DNA from: Arthrobacter ramosus
GTDB taxonomy: Bacteria; Actinomycetota; Actinomycetes; Actinomycetales; Micrococcaceae
Direction of reading: 5' to 3'
NCBI RefSeq assembly: GCF_039535095.1
Contig: NZ_BAAAWN010000001.1
Location: 3,906,001 to 3,970,000 of the forward strand
Length of the DNA stretch: 64,000 nucleotides
A program made the translations under genes and the position numbers. The notes beneath the pieces were generated by a model. It ran no database searches. It worked only from the letters and a program-made list of their open reading frames with translations, and had not been told where the DNA came from. Positions 52,156-60,728 of the stretch are shown here, one piece after another. How positions within the stretch are numbered: position 1 is the first letter of the stretch; each line of letters opens with the position of its first letter.

Positions 52156-53031
52156 CTAAATGTTGGCCGGAACACCCACCCGGTCACTGCCCGCGTAGAC
52201 GTTCAGGCTGGTCCCCCTGCTGAATCCCACCAGGGTCAGGCCGGTCTCCTGTGCGAGCTCCACAGCGAGGCTGGAGGGCGCGCTGACGGCGGCCAAAACC
52301 GGGATTCCTGCAAGCGCCGCCTTCTGGACCAGCTCAAAGGATGCCCTCCCGGAGACCTGCAGGACGGTGCCGTGCAGGGGCAACATTCCTTCGCGCAGCG
52401 CCCAGCCGACCACCTTGTCCACAGCGTTGTGCCGACCCACGTCTTCCCGCAGGCATAGTAGCTCGGCAGCACTGCCGGTGCCGTCGTCGTGGATTCTGAA
52501 GAGGCCGGCGGCATGCACCCCCCCGGTCTTGTCGAAAACCGCCTGTGCTTCGCGGAGACGGTCCGGCAGCGAGGCCAGAACCTCGACCGGAATGCTCAGG
52601 GGGTCGCCAGCGGGGCTGAAGTGTGAGGACTTGCGCACTGCTTCGATCGAGTCGGTGCCGCAGATCCCGCACGAGCTGGAGGTGTAGACGTTGCGGCCGG
52701 TCTCCGGAAGGACGACGTCGGGACGCAATTGCGCTTCCACCACGTTGAACGTCTGCACGCCGTTCTCGTCCTCGCCGGCGCAGAAACGCAGCGAAATGAG
52801 CTGGGCAGCGTCCCAGATGACGCCCTCTGAGACCAGGAAGCCCGCCACGAGGTCGAAGTCGTCGCCGGGGGTCCGCATGGTCACCGAGAAGGACATGTGC
52901 CCCAGGCGCACCTCGAGCGGTTCCTCAACCGCCAGGAAGTCCTCGCGGTAGCGGACCGGGTGCTCCAGCGCCTGGGCGGAGCCATCCAGGACAAATTTGT
53001 GCACCTTGCGGCGCTGGGTCACCCGTCCCAT
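52156..53031 (-). CDS. fdhD: Formate dehydrogenase accessory sulfurtransferase FdhD
   Basis: A 291-residue protein that transfers sulfur to the molybdenum cofactor of formate dehydrogenase. The active Cys pair is Cys121 and Cys124 in SSCGICGTDS. The C-terminal LREDVGRHNAVDKVVGWAL and VSGRASFELVQKAALAGIP are diagnostic. The ATG at 53031 follows the fdhF-like stop by one base (TGAGATG); a start 17 codons up would overlap. It serves the enzyme encoded just before it. Confidence 0.93.
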   Translation of the reverse strand: MGRVTQRRKVHKFVLDGSAQALEHPVRYREDFLAVEEPLEVRLGHMSFSVTMRTPGDDFDLVAGFLVSEGVIWDAAQLISLRFCAGEDENGVQTFNVVEAQLRPDVVLPETGRNVYTSSSCGICGTDSIEAVRKSSHFSPAGDPLSIPVEVLASLPDRLREAQAVFDKTGGVHAAGLFRIHDDGTGSAAELLCLREDVGRHNAVDKVVGWALREGMLPLHGTVLQVSGRASFELVQKAALAGIPVLAAVSAPSSLAVELAQETGLTLVGFSRGTSLNVYAGSDRVGVPANI

Positions 53032-53032
53032 C

Positions 53033-55369
53033 TCAGATACCCACCGTCCCGGCGGCTTCCTTGTGTTCGACGGCTTCCCCATGCTTGACGAACCGCACAG
53101 TCATGGCCTTGTAGCCGGGAGTGTTGGATTCACGGGCAACGAGCTCCCGGTGGACCAAGGCGTTCGCCTCCGGGAAGTACGCGGCCGCGCAACCCTTCGC
53201 CGTGGGGTAGGCAACCAGCCGGAACTTGTCCGCCCGGCGTTCCGTTCCGCCGAAAGTGGAGATGACGTCCACCATGTCCCTGTCCTCGAAGCCGAGTTCG
53301 CTTAGATCGTCCTCGTGGACCAGGATGACGCGACGGCCTTCGGAAATGCCCCGGTAGCGGTCGTCCAAGCCGTAGAACGTGGTGTTGTACTGGTCGTGGC
53401 TGCGGACTGTCTGCAGGATCAGGTGGCCGGCCGGGGCTTCCAGGTACTCCAGCGGGCTCACGGTGAATCGTGCCTTGCCGATGTCCGTGGCGAACGTGCG
53501 GGTGTCGCGTGGTGGATTGGGCAGCACGAAGCCGTTCTTGGTCCGCACCCTTGCGTTGAAGTCCTCGAAGCCGGGGATCACCCTGGAGATGTGGTCCCGG
53601 ATGATGTCATAGTCTTCGGCCATGGCACGCCAATCCACAGGGTGGTTGTCCCCGAGGACCGCCTGTGCCATGCGTGCGACGATGACGGGTTCGCTGAGCA
53701 AGTGCTCCGAGACCGGGGTCAAGCGGCCTTGGGTGGTGTGGATGACGGACATGGAGTCTTCCACGGAGAGGATCTGCCGTCCGCCCGGGTGTTTGTCGTC
53801 CGTGTCCGTTCGGCCCAGGGTAGGGAGGATCAGGGAGGTCTTGCCGTGCACCACGTGGGCGCGGTTGGGTTTGGTGGAGATGTGCACCGTGAGCCCGGCC
53901 CTCTTGAGCCCTTCCTCCAGCGCGACGGTGTCCGAGCCTGCCGCGGCGAAGTTGCCGCCCATGGAAACGAACACGTCCACCTCGCCCTTCTCCAAGGCGT
54001 GTTGGGTTTCCACGGAGTCGTATCCGTGTGCCCGGGGCGTGGTGAATCCAAACTCTTTGTCCAGGGCTGCCAGGAAGCCCTCGGAAGGCTTCTCCCAGAT
54101 GCCCATGGTGCGGTCGCCCTGCACGTTGGAGTGGCCGCGGACGGGGCAGGCGCCGGCGCCACGCTTGCCGAAGTTTCCCTGCAGGAGCAGCAGGTTGATG
54201 ATTTCCCGCAGGGTATCCACCGAGTGGGGCTGCTGGGTCAGGCCCAGCGCCCAGCAAATGATGGTGCCCTTCGACGCGGCCAGCATGCCGGCCACCTTGG
54301 TGATTTCGATGCGGCTCAAGCCCGTGGCGCGTTCCGTCTCGACCCAATCCAGCGCCGCCCGGGCCTCGGCGTAGGCCTCGAAGCCGTCGGTCTGCGCGTC
54401 GATAAAGGCGCGATCAACCACTGTTCCCGGCTGCCGCTTCTCCTCCTCCAGCAGGAGGTGGCCCAGCGCCTGGAACAAGGCAAGGTCGCCGCCTACCTTG
54501 ATCTGCAGGAATTCATCGGCGATGTCCGTGCCACCGCCCACCACGCCGTTGAGCGACTGGGGATCCTTGAAGTTCAGGAGCCCGGCTTCCGGCAAAGGAT
54601 TGACCGCGACAACCTTGCCGCCGTTGTTCTTGCAATCACGCAGGGCGGAGAGCATGCGCGGGTGGTTCGTGCCCGGATTCTGGCCTACAACGAGCACAAG
54701 TTGCGCTTCGTGGATGTCTTCCAGTGAGACTGTGCCCTTGGCGATCCCGATGGTCGGGTTGAGGGCGCTCCCGGAAGACTCGTGGCACATGTTCGAGCAG
54801 TCTGGCAGGTTGTTGGTGCCAAGGCTGCGGGCGAACAGCTGGTACATGAACGCGGTCTCGTTGGCCGTGCGCCCGGAGGTGTAAAAAACGCAGCGGTCCG
54901 GCGTGGTGGCGATCACGTGCTCGCCGATCAGGGCGAAAGCATCCGTCCAGCTGATCGGCGAATAGTGTGTGTCGCCGGGGCGGATAACAACGGGCTCGGC
55001 AATGCGGCCTTGGCTGCCGAGCCAATATTCGGTCTTGTCCTCAAGCTCGGCCAGGGAGTGCCGGGCCCAGAACTCCGCGTCGACAACGCGCGTGGTGCTC
55101 TCCTCGGCAATTGCCTTGGCCCCGTTTTCACAGAACTCGGCTGGACTGCGTTTGCCGGTGATGGACTCCGGCCAGGCACAGCCGGGACAGTCGAAGCCGT
55201 CCCGTTGGTTGACGCGAAGCATTGACTTGACGGTCCGGCTGACGCCCGCTTGGGCCCAACCGCGTTCCAATGCCACGGTGACTGCCTTGATGCCTGCGGC
55301 GGAGCGCTTGGGTGGGTGGATCTGGAGGTCATCTTCGTTGATGTCCTGCTCGGGAGCATGCCTGTTCAT
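53033..55369 (-). CDS. FdhF/YdeP-type molybdopterin oxidoreductase
   Basis: A 778-residue molybdopterin enzyme of the formate dehydrogenase H-like/YdeP family. It has FDCPGCAWP near residue 60 but not the four-Cys [4Fe-4S] set of classical FdhF. NMCHESSGSAL near residue 190 is typical of YdeP. PGTNHPRML, GNFGKRGAGACPVRGHSNVQG and HPGGRQ are cofactor-site segments, and the C-terminal domain has LQTVRSHDQYNTT. Real activity, on formate or another substrate, is uncertain. Next to fdhD, moeA and mobA, which points to a self-contained molybdoenzyme unit. Confidence 0.85.
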   Translation of the reverse strand: MNRHAPEQDINEDDLQIHPPKRSAAGIKAVTVALERGWAQAGVSRTVKSMLRVNQRDGFDCPGCAWPESITGKRSPAEFCENGAKAIAEESTTRVVDAEFWARHSLAELEDKTEYWLGSQGRIAEPVVIRPGDTHYSPISWTDAFALIGEHVIATTPDRCVFYTSGRTANETAFMYQLFARSLGTNNLPDCSNMCHESSGSALNPTIGIAKGTVSLEDIHEAQLVLVVGQNPGTNHPRMLSALRDCKNNGGKVVAVNPLPEAGLLNFKDPQSLNGVVGGGTDIADEFLQIKVGGDLALFQALGHLLLEEEKRQPGTVVDRAFIDAQTDGFEAYAEARAALDWVETERATGLSRIEITKVAGMLAASKGTIICWALGLTQQPHSVDTLREIINLLLLQGNFGKRGAGACPVRGHSNVQGDRTMGIWEKPSEGFLAALDKEFGFTTPRAHGYDSVETQHALEKGEVDVFVSMGGNFAAAGSDTVALEEGLKRAGLTVHISTKPNRAHVVHGKTSLILPTLGRTDTDDKHPGGRQILSVEDSMSVIHTTQGRLTPVSEHLLSEPVIVARMAQAVLGDNHPVDWRAMAEDYDIIRDHISRVIPGFEDFNARVRTKNGFVLPNPPRDTRTFATDIGKARFTVSPLEYLEAPAGHLILQTVRSHDQYNTTFYGLDDRYRGISEGRRVILVHEDDLSELGFEDRDMVDVISTFGGTERRADKFRLVAYPTAKGCAAAYFPEANALVHRELVARESNTPGYKAMTVRFVKHGEAVEHKEAAGTVGI

Positions 55370-55431
55370 GCCCCCATCATTGCAAGGCCTGACTCGCTAA
55401 TCCACCCGGGTCCATTCGGCACCGGAAACTT

Positions 55432-56757
55432 TCAGCCCGTCAGGGCGCTCCAGTCCACCGGACCGGACGAAACCTTGCGGGCTGGCTTGGCAGGAGTCTT
55501 CTTGGTTTTATCCTCCGAGGACTTCGGCAGGGGAAGCGGCGGCCCCCACGGCAACGGAAAAGCGGGCACTGCCTCTCCCAGTTGCACGCCGTGCGGTGGC
55601 ACCACCATGATTCCGTCCGCGCTGGCGAGGCCGCGCATCATCCCGGGACCCGCATGCGGGGCCGGCGAGGCCAAGCCGTACACGAACCTGAACGGAAGCA
55701 AGCGCGTGCGCCCGGGGTCGGCGTCGAGTATGGCACCGCAAGGAACCTCGCCGACCTCCGGCAGCGCCCTGTGCCCCAGTCCAGCGAGAAGCGGTGCGCC
55801 GATCGTGAAGAGGACCATCATGGCCGCGAGCGGATTGCCGGGGAGACCCAGGACAAAGCGCCCGTCCGGCAGTTCAGCCAAAACGCCAGGATGTCCCGGA
55901 CGCATCGCAATTCCATCAATCAGCAAGCGGCCGCCGAGCTCCGCGATGGCCCGCCGGAAGTGGTCCGTGCCCGAACGGCCGGTTCCCCCGGTGGTGATGA
56001 CGACGTCGGCGGGAGGCGCGTCCGGTGACAGCTCGCCTTCTTCAAGGCCCGAGAGCCACTCGTCATAGGAGTCGCCCACCTTGATTTGCTCGCCGCGGAT
56101 CCCGCCAAGGAGTTCGACGACGGCGCCAAGCTGGGGACCGAAGGTATCCCTCACCCGGCCGGGGGCCGGGACACCTGCGGTCACCACTTCGGAGCCGGTC
56201 AGGAGCATTTTCACGAGGGGCTTGCCCAGCACGTCGAGTTCATCACGCCCGGCCAGGGCAGCCAGGGCGAGATGGGCCGGGTTCAAGACGACGCCCGACT
56301 TGATCAGCAGCTCGCCTGCCGCGGCTTCTTCTCCCGCGTTGCGGATATGTTGGCCGTTGCGCGGTTCGCCCGGCTTCGCGTTCCCGCCGAGCGCGAGCAG
56401 CGGTAAGCCATCTTCGTCCGTGGCCAGGACCCCGCTCTCGCTCCGCAGCACGGCCTTGGCCCCCGGCGGGATCAGGCCGCCGGTGGCGATCGGGCTCGCT
56501 TGGTGTGGGGCCAGCCGATGGCCGGCTTCCGCGAGGATCCATGGGCCGCTGCCGTTGACCGCCCAGCCATCCATCGCCGAGGACGCGTAGTGCGGCAGGT
56601 CTTGCAGGGCGTGGACATCCGAGGCCAAGGTCCTTCCGATGGCGTCCTTCAGCGCAACCGGTGCGGCGGGAATGGGCGTGGCACTATCGAAGGCAAGTTG
56701 GCGCGCCTCGGCCCACAAGTGGTCGGCATGCGGGACATGCTCGGGGGCTTCCGTCAT
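55432..56757 (-). CDS. moeA: Molybdopterin molybdotransferase MoeA
   Basis: A 441-residue enzyme inserting molybdate into adenylated molybdopterin. It has the MoeA domain series: PHYASSAMDGWAV, ATGGLIPPGAKAVLRSE, GQHIRNAGEEA, VKMLLTGSEVV, VVITTGGTGRSGTDHFR and MRPGHPG with FVLGLPGNPLAAMM. A C-terminal Lys/Pro-rich tail of about 40 residues is unusual. ATG overlaps the DUF6457 stop by four bases. Translational coupling fits a cofactor operon. Confidence 0.93.
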   Translation of the reverse strand: MTEAPEHVPHADHLWAEARQLAFDSATPIPAAPVALKDAIGRTLASDVHALQDLPHYASSAMDGWAVNGSGPWILAEAGHRLAPHQASPIATGGLIPPGAKAVLRSESGVLATDEDGLPLLALGGNAKPGEPRNGQHIRNAGEEAAAGELLIKSGVVLNPAHLALAALAGRDELDVLGKPLVKMLLTGSEVVTAGVPAPGRVRDTFGPQLGAVVELLGGIRGEQIKVGDSYDEWLSGLEEGELSPDAPPADVVITTGGTGRSGTDHFRRAIAELGGRLLIDGIAMRPGHPGVLAELPDGRFVLGLPGNPLAAMMVLFTIGAPLLAGLGHRALPEVGEVPCGAILDADPGRTRLLPFRFVYGLASPAPHAGPGMMRGLASADGIMVVPPHGVQLGEAVPAFPLPWGPPLPLPKSSEDKTKKTPAKPARKVSSGPVDWSALTG

Positions 56758-57041
56758 CCGGCGTCGGTTCCGGGGTTCGTGTAGTCCTTCGCGAGCGTGC
56801 GTGCCAGGCCCATCGCGGCATCCATCGACGCAGCTTCAGTCGCTTGTCCCGAACCCGCAGCGAGTCCGGCCGCGAAGCCCGCAATGAAGGTGGTCAAGGG
56901 AGCCGCCGGCCGGACCACTGAATGGGCTGCAACGCCCGCCAAGGAAAGGATCTCGTTGATGTCGATCTCGACGTCTTCCAGCTCATATGCTTGCAGCAGG
57001 CTCCTGCACCATTCCTCAAGCGTTTCTTCCTGGCTCTTCAC
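56754..57041 (-). CDS. DUF6457 protein
   Basis: A 95-residue helical protein, LEEWCRSLLQAYELEDVEID then LAGVAAHSVVRPAAPLTTFIAGF, the pattern of DUF6457, which in actinobacteria is often next to or fused with MobA. The GTG at 57041 is chosen because GGAGG stands six bases upstream. It is 31 bp behind mobA and overlaps moeA. A role in molybdenum cofactor handling is inferred from context. Confidence 0.75.
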   Translation of the reverse strand: MKSQEETLEEWCRSLLQAYELEDVEIDINEILSLAGVAAHSVVRPAAPLTTFIAGFAAGLAAGSGQATEAASMDAAMGLARTLAKDYTNPGTDAG

Positions 57042-57072
57042 GATCCGCCTCCACTGTCCGGTACAGCTGTTG

Positions 57073-57705
57073 TCACGGCAGGTCGCCGTCCACTCCAAGC
57101 GCCGCGGCATCGTCCCAGGTATCCACGTCATCGGTGGACCCGGCGGGGACAGGCACGGCCAGCAGATCAAGCCTAGCAAGCAGCCGGAAAACCGCGGCGT
57201 TGGCCAGGCCGCCCTGTTCTGCCGCAGCCTGCACCTCCCGTTGCAGAGCGGATACCCGGTAGATCCCGAGCAGCGGCTGCTTCCGGCCATCGGCGGATAC
57301 GGACATGGCCCCTTCCGCTTCTTCGTGGCCGGCAAGTACCCGGAGCAGGACCGGAACCGCGGCGGCGGCCAGGGGCATATCGCAGGCCAGGACGAGGACC
57401 CAGGGCGCGTGCTTAGTGGACGGGCTCACCTCTTCTTGCCCTTCGCCGCCTTGCGCTTCTAGCGCGGCGAGTCCGGCGGCGATCGCGGCAGCCGGTCCGG
57501 CGAAGGGCGGGTCCTCCCGCGCGGTCAATGTGCCGTCCGGCAAAGTGCCGGGATCCGGCCCGACGACGACGACCCTCCCGGCCCCGCACACGGCCGCCAC
57601 GGCACGCTCAAGGAGGGTGGCGCCGTCGTACCTTAACTGGGCTTTGGGCACGCCGCCGAGGCGGGAGGACTTGCCACCCGCCAGTATCACCGCATCAAAG
57701 TCCAC
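57073..57705 (-). CDS. mobA: Molybdenum cofactor guanylyltransferase MobA
   Basis: A 210-residue nucleotidyltransferase that attaches GMP to molybdopterin for bis-MGD enzymes. The N-terminal VILAGGKSSRLGGVPKAQL is the NTP-transferase signature with the catalytic-type Lys. LVLACDMPLA (D-x-P) and the late DVDTWDDAA are typical. First gene of the moeA/fdhF/fdhD series; 37 bp after the HNH gene. Confidence 0.9.
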   Translation of the reverse strand: MDFDAVILAGGKSSRLGGVPKAQLRYDGATLLERAVAAVCGAGRVVVVGPDPGTLPDGTLTAREDPPFAGPAAAIAAGLAALEAQGGEGQEEVSPSTKHAPWVLVLACDMPLAAAAVPVLLRVLAGHEEAEGAMSVSADGRKQPLLGIYRVSALQREVQAAAEQGGLANAAVFRLLARLDLLAVPVPAGSTDDVDTWDDAAALGVDGDLP

Positions 57706-57742
57706 TCGCCCAGATTACCCGGGAAGCAGGCTCAATTCCGGT

Positions 57743-58243
57743 TCAGGCCGCCGATTCAGGCAGGAGGAAGGGATCCCATGCAGGCGCAGGTTTCTCAAGC
57801 TCCTTGATCTGCCAGATAGTCCCGGTGGGCGCCGCCGGCGTGAACCTCAGTTTCCAGCCCATCTCGGCTGGAGTGTGGTCACTCTTGGCGTTGTTGCAGC
57901 GCAAGCACGCTGCCACCAGGTTTTCCCAGGAATCCGCGCCGCCCCTGGATTTGGGGTGGACGTGGTCAATGGTGTGGGCTGCTTTCCCGCAATAGGCGCA
58001 GCGGTGACCGTCACGGCGCAAGACGCCGCGGCGTGTAACCGCCGTGATGGTGTTGTACCTCGGCCGGATGTAGCGATTGAGCAGAATCACGGAGGGACGT
58101 CCGAGAATCTCCTGCGGCCCGACGACAGGCTCGTCGCCTTCGGCCACTACGCTCGCTTTTCCGGTGAGCACAAGGACCAGCGCCCGGCGGAAGGTTACTA
58201 CCGCCAGCGGTTCATATCCAGCATTCAGAACGAGTGTGCGCAT
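57743..58243 (-). CDS. HNH endonuclease
   Basis: A 166-residue nuclease. After an N-terminal half (MRTLVLNAGYEPLAVVTFRR) comes the zinc and active-site region: CAYCG, IDHVHPKSRGG, NLVAACLRCNNAKS, that is Cys-x2-Cys, His-x-His, Asn and Cys-x2-Cys. This small type is widespread and solitary in actinobacteria, and its substrate is unknown. ATG start; it precedes mobA. Confidence 0.9.
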   Translation of the reverse strand: MRTLVLNAGYEPLAVVTFRRALVLVLTGKASVVAEGDEPVVGPQEILGRPSVILLNRYIRPRYNTITAVTRRGVLRRDGHRCAYCGKAAHTIDHVHPKSRGGADSWENLVAACLRCNNAKSDHTPAEMGWKLRFTPAAPTGTIWQIKELEKPAPAWDPFLLPESAA

Positions 58244-58432
58244 GCACGTACCTCTTCACGGCCGCACCCGTCAGGGGCGCGAGGGCCGGCTGCCCTCTGC
58301 ATGTACGGGCTGTGGATCGACAACCTAAGAGTAAACACTCGGAGGCCAGATCAACGAATCCTTGCCGGAGTTCCAGGGCAGTGTCGGTCAAAGTTCACGT
58401 GCCGGACACATAGCGCATGCTGGTTAAAACAG

Positions 58433-58464
58433 AACATCCCCGCGGGCGGACCAGCGGGGATGTT
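58433..58464 (-). terminator. Terminator after the NlpC/P60 gene
   Basis: A perfect 11-bp stem (AACATCCCCGC with GCGGGGATGTT) closes ten bases, followed on the minus strand by CTGTTTTAACC. It ends the NlpC/P60 transcript 28 bp after the stop. Confidence 0.8.
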
Positions 58465-58491
58465 CCAGTGAAGCTATGTAGCCGGAGCTAT

Positions 58492-59256
58492 TTAGCCACC
58501 AACGCGGATGAAGACCGGGCCGGAGCCGACGTTGACGCTGTAAAGGGCGGTGGTGCCACCGTTCCAGCCGCCGTGGACCGCCATGCCGTTGCCGACGTAA
58601 ACGGCGATGTGGGCCATGCCCATGCCACCGTTCTGGTAGTAGACCAAGTCTCCCGGCTGCGCTTCAGCAGCGCTGACCGTACGGCCAAGAGAGAGGTAGT
58701 CTGCCGGCCAGCCGTGGAAGTTGATCCCAACAGCGGCCAGGGAGTTCGAAGCCAGGGCGGTGCAGTCCTGGGCAACGCCAAGCTGTGCGTAAGCTGCGGC
58801 AGCAATTGCTGCGCCCTTGCCGCTGGCAACCTTCGTTGCAGGTGAAACAGCAGCGGTGACAGAGAGCGTCGAGGAGCCGGTAGCGGCACCCGTTGCAGCC
58901 TGCGTAGCCGGAGCAGCTTCCTGCGTGGCAACCGGAGCTGCGACAACCGGAGCAGCTTCGGTGGAGACCGCCGGGCGCTCGTACTTGATGGCGACGGAGG
59001 AGTCGGCCGAAATGCTGGCTTGGGCGATGGACTGGACTTCCAGGGCGGAGGTCGAAGTGGACTCGCGAGGGACGTTGGTTTCTGCAGCGTTGGCTGCGAT
59101 ACCGCTAGTGAGCACCAGACCGGAAGCAGCTGCGATAACAGCTGCCTGACGGCCTACGCCACCGGCGTTGCTGCCGACAGTCTTAGCGATAACGGCAAGC
59201 GAGTTGGTCTTGGTGACCGCGGCACGGTGGCGCGCAACAGTAGAGCGTGAAGACAC
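58492..59256 (-). CDS. Secreted NlpC/P60 peptidoglycan endopeptidase
   Basis: A 254-residue cell-wall hydrolase. A long basic N-terminus and signal peptide (to about residue 58, GIAANAAET) precede an Ala/Thr-rich linker. The NlpC/P60 domain has Cys165 in VAQDCTALASNSL, His216 in GMGMAHIAVYVG, and further His in GMAVHGGW. It would cut D-glutamyl-meso-DAP-type bonds. The start is GTG. A c-di-AMP-type leader precedes it, so expression is probably tied to c-di-AMP level. Confidence 0.88.
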   Translation of the reverse strand: MSSRSTVARHRAAVTKTNSLAVIAKTVGSNAGGVGRQAAVIAAASGLVLTSGIAANAAETNVPRESTSTSALEVQSIAQASISADSSVAIKYERPAVSTEAAPVVAAPVATQEAAPATQAATGAATGSSTLSVTAAVSPATKVASGKGAAIAAAAYAQLGVAQDCTALASNSLAAVGINFHGWPADYLSLGRTVSAAEAQPGDLVYYQNGGMGMAHIAVYVGNGMAVHGGWNGGTTALYSVNVGSGPVFIRVGG

Positions 59257-59274
59257 GTTAAGAGGCCTCTCCCT

Positions 59275-59445
59275 ATGCCCGCGAGGTAAGCTGTCGGATT
59301 CGGATGGGAGTCATCCGGCCACACTTCTCCCTCTCGGAAGTTGTGCGACTTAACCCCAAGGCCATCGGTGAAGATGACCAAAAGTGGGTCCCCCGCCTCT
59401 GCCAGACGATGTTTTGCGAACGGAACCTCGAGCAGTGGCAGAGCT
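59275..59445 (-). promoter_or_regulatory. c-di-AMP riboswitch (ydaO-yuaA type), copy 1
   Basis: On the minus strand the leader has GGCGGGGGACCCA, then TTGGGGTTAAG, then CCGAATCCGACAGCTTACCT, the conserved segments of the ydaO-yuaA class in order. CTCTGCCA/TGGCAGAG (59397-59404, 59436-59443) can form the stem before the GCGGGG segment. It ends about 20 bases before the NlpC/P60 start. The class controls wall hydrolases in actinobacteria. Confidence 0.85.
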
Positions 59446-59462
59446 AGGCAATCCACTCGAGT

Positions 59463-59517
59463 GCATCAACTCTCTAAAAGTTGATGCGTCTTAGACGGTA
59501 CATGAGTTTTGGCTCAA
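59463..59517 (-). promoter_or_regulatory. Candidate promoter and hairpin upstream of the NlpC/P60 leader
   Basis: On the minus strand TTGAGC (59512-59517) and TAAGAC (59488-59493) are 18 bases apart, a weak promoter. Directly after, GCATCAACT and AGTTGATGC pair (59463-59487) around seven bases. The hairpin could be an operator, an mRNA 5' structure or a terminator for the gene before. Confidence 0.35.
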
Positions 59518-59573
59518 TGTCACATTCAGGTCACGGAGCGTGACAAGCATGCGAGAGGCTTCCATCGGATTGG

Positions 59574-60392
59574 CTACAGCCAGCCCAGGGGGTCAACGAC
59601 GTCGCCGTTGACCATGACTTCAAAATGGAGGTGGCAGCCGGTAGAGGCGCCGGTGGTGCCGCTCAATGCGATGACATCGCCGCGGCTGACCGTCTGGCCC
59701 ACCTGGACGTTGAACGAAGACAAATGGTTGTACGTGGTTTCCAGGCCGTTGCCGTGGTCCACCACAATGCGGTTTCCGCCGCCATACGGATGCCAGCCAG
59801 CGAAAGTGACCTTGCCGGCGGCGGCAGCATGGACCTGGGTGCCGCACTGGGCCACGAAGTCCTGGCCCCGGTGGAACTCCCCCAAGCCGCCCGTGATGGG
59901 ATTCACACGATAGCCGAAAGGCGAGGCCGTGGTCAGTGTGTCCAGCGGCGCCCCCAGGGTGCCTTTGGAGGACGACGTCTTGATGGTGCCGACGGACTGC
60001 GCGCTCAAGAGCTGCTTGAGTTTGCTGTCCGGATCCGCCGTGGTGGAAACCGCAGCACGGCTGAAGTCGATCGTGGCGCTTGCCGCGGCCGGAATCTCAG
60101 GCTGGGTGCCCACCGCCGAGGCGGCCTGGCTCGATTCGGCCGTGGCCGTCATGGCGCTTGTGCCCGGCATGGCGACCGTCAGGATGAGGCCCGTCGCGGC
60201 AAGGGCCACTCCGGCCTTCTGTCCCGCCCCGCTCGCCGCAGCGAACTCGGCTATCTGCCGCAAAGGACCCTTGCGGCGGCGAAGTTCGCGATGGGGATCG
60301 CGGGGCCGATCGTGCTCGACGGCGCTTGCGCTCCGCAGCTCAGCAGTAGGACCGGACGCGCGCCTGCGGCCCCTGGTGTTCTGCGTAGTCAA
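59574..60392 (-). CDS. Secreted M23-family peptidase (LytM type)
   Basis: A 272-residue peptidoglycan hydrolase. A basic N-terminus and a hydrophobic signal segment (about 65-85, AGVALAATGLILTVAMPG) precede a linker and the M23 domain: GEFHRGQDFVAQCG (Zn His and Asp), GNRIVVDHGNGLETTYNHL, and GCHLHFEVMVNG. All Zn-binding positions are present. The start is TTG at 60392, with GAGAGG upstream; longer frames run into the riboswitch. Two wall hydrolases with the same leader type lie side by side. Confidence 0.88.
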   Translation of the reverse strand: MTTQNTRGRRRASGPTAELRSASAVEHDRPRDPHRELRRRKGPLRQIAEFAAASGAGQKAGVALAATGLILTVAMPGTSAMTATAESSQAASAVGTQPEIPAAASATIDFSRAAVSTTADPDSKLKQLLSAQSVGTIKTSSSKGTLGAPLDTLTTASPFGYRVNPITGGLGEFHRGQDFVAQCGTQVHAAAAGKVTFAGWHPYGGGNRIVVDHGNGLETTYNHLSSFNVQVGQTVSRGDVIALSGTTGASTGCHLHFEVMVNGDVVDPLGWL

Positions 60393-60404
60393 GGTTTTCC
60401 TCTC

Positions 60405-60634
60405 TGGCAAGCCTGCGAAGTTAGCTGTCGGATTCGGGCCAGAGAGATCGTGGACCCGGTCCGCGTGAAGGGCGCGAAGCGCAGAGCTACCGAAGGGGCC
60501 CTGCGCTGTTTGCACTTCCGCTGCGGACTTCACCCCAAGGCCGTCTTTCGACAGCCGATGGTGGTTCCTCCGCTTCTGCCAGTGAATGGACTAATCCACC
60601 TGATCCGCTGGCAGAACTCGGCTTCGGATCAGGT
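60405..60634 (-). promoter_or_regulatory. c-di-AMP riboswitch (ydaO-yuaA type), copy 2
   Basis: On the minus strand: GCGGAGGAACCACC, then CCTTGGGGTGAAGTCC, then CCGAATCCGACAGCTAACTTC, in the same order as copy 1. CTGGCAGAA pairs with TTCTGCCAG (60608-60616, 60574-60582). At its 5' side ACCTGATCCG and CGGATCAGGT form a 10-bp stem (60598-60634). The copy is longer than copy 1 by an inserted stem of GC-rich sequence around 60470-60520. It lies in front of the M23 gene. Confidence 0.82.
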
Positions 60635-60728
60635 AACGCTTTGGTATCGGCGCCAGTAATAAACTATAGGGGATTAAGCCCCCGCGGTAATAATTTCGTT
60701 ATCTTTGCTGGCCGCCTCGCCAGGCCGG

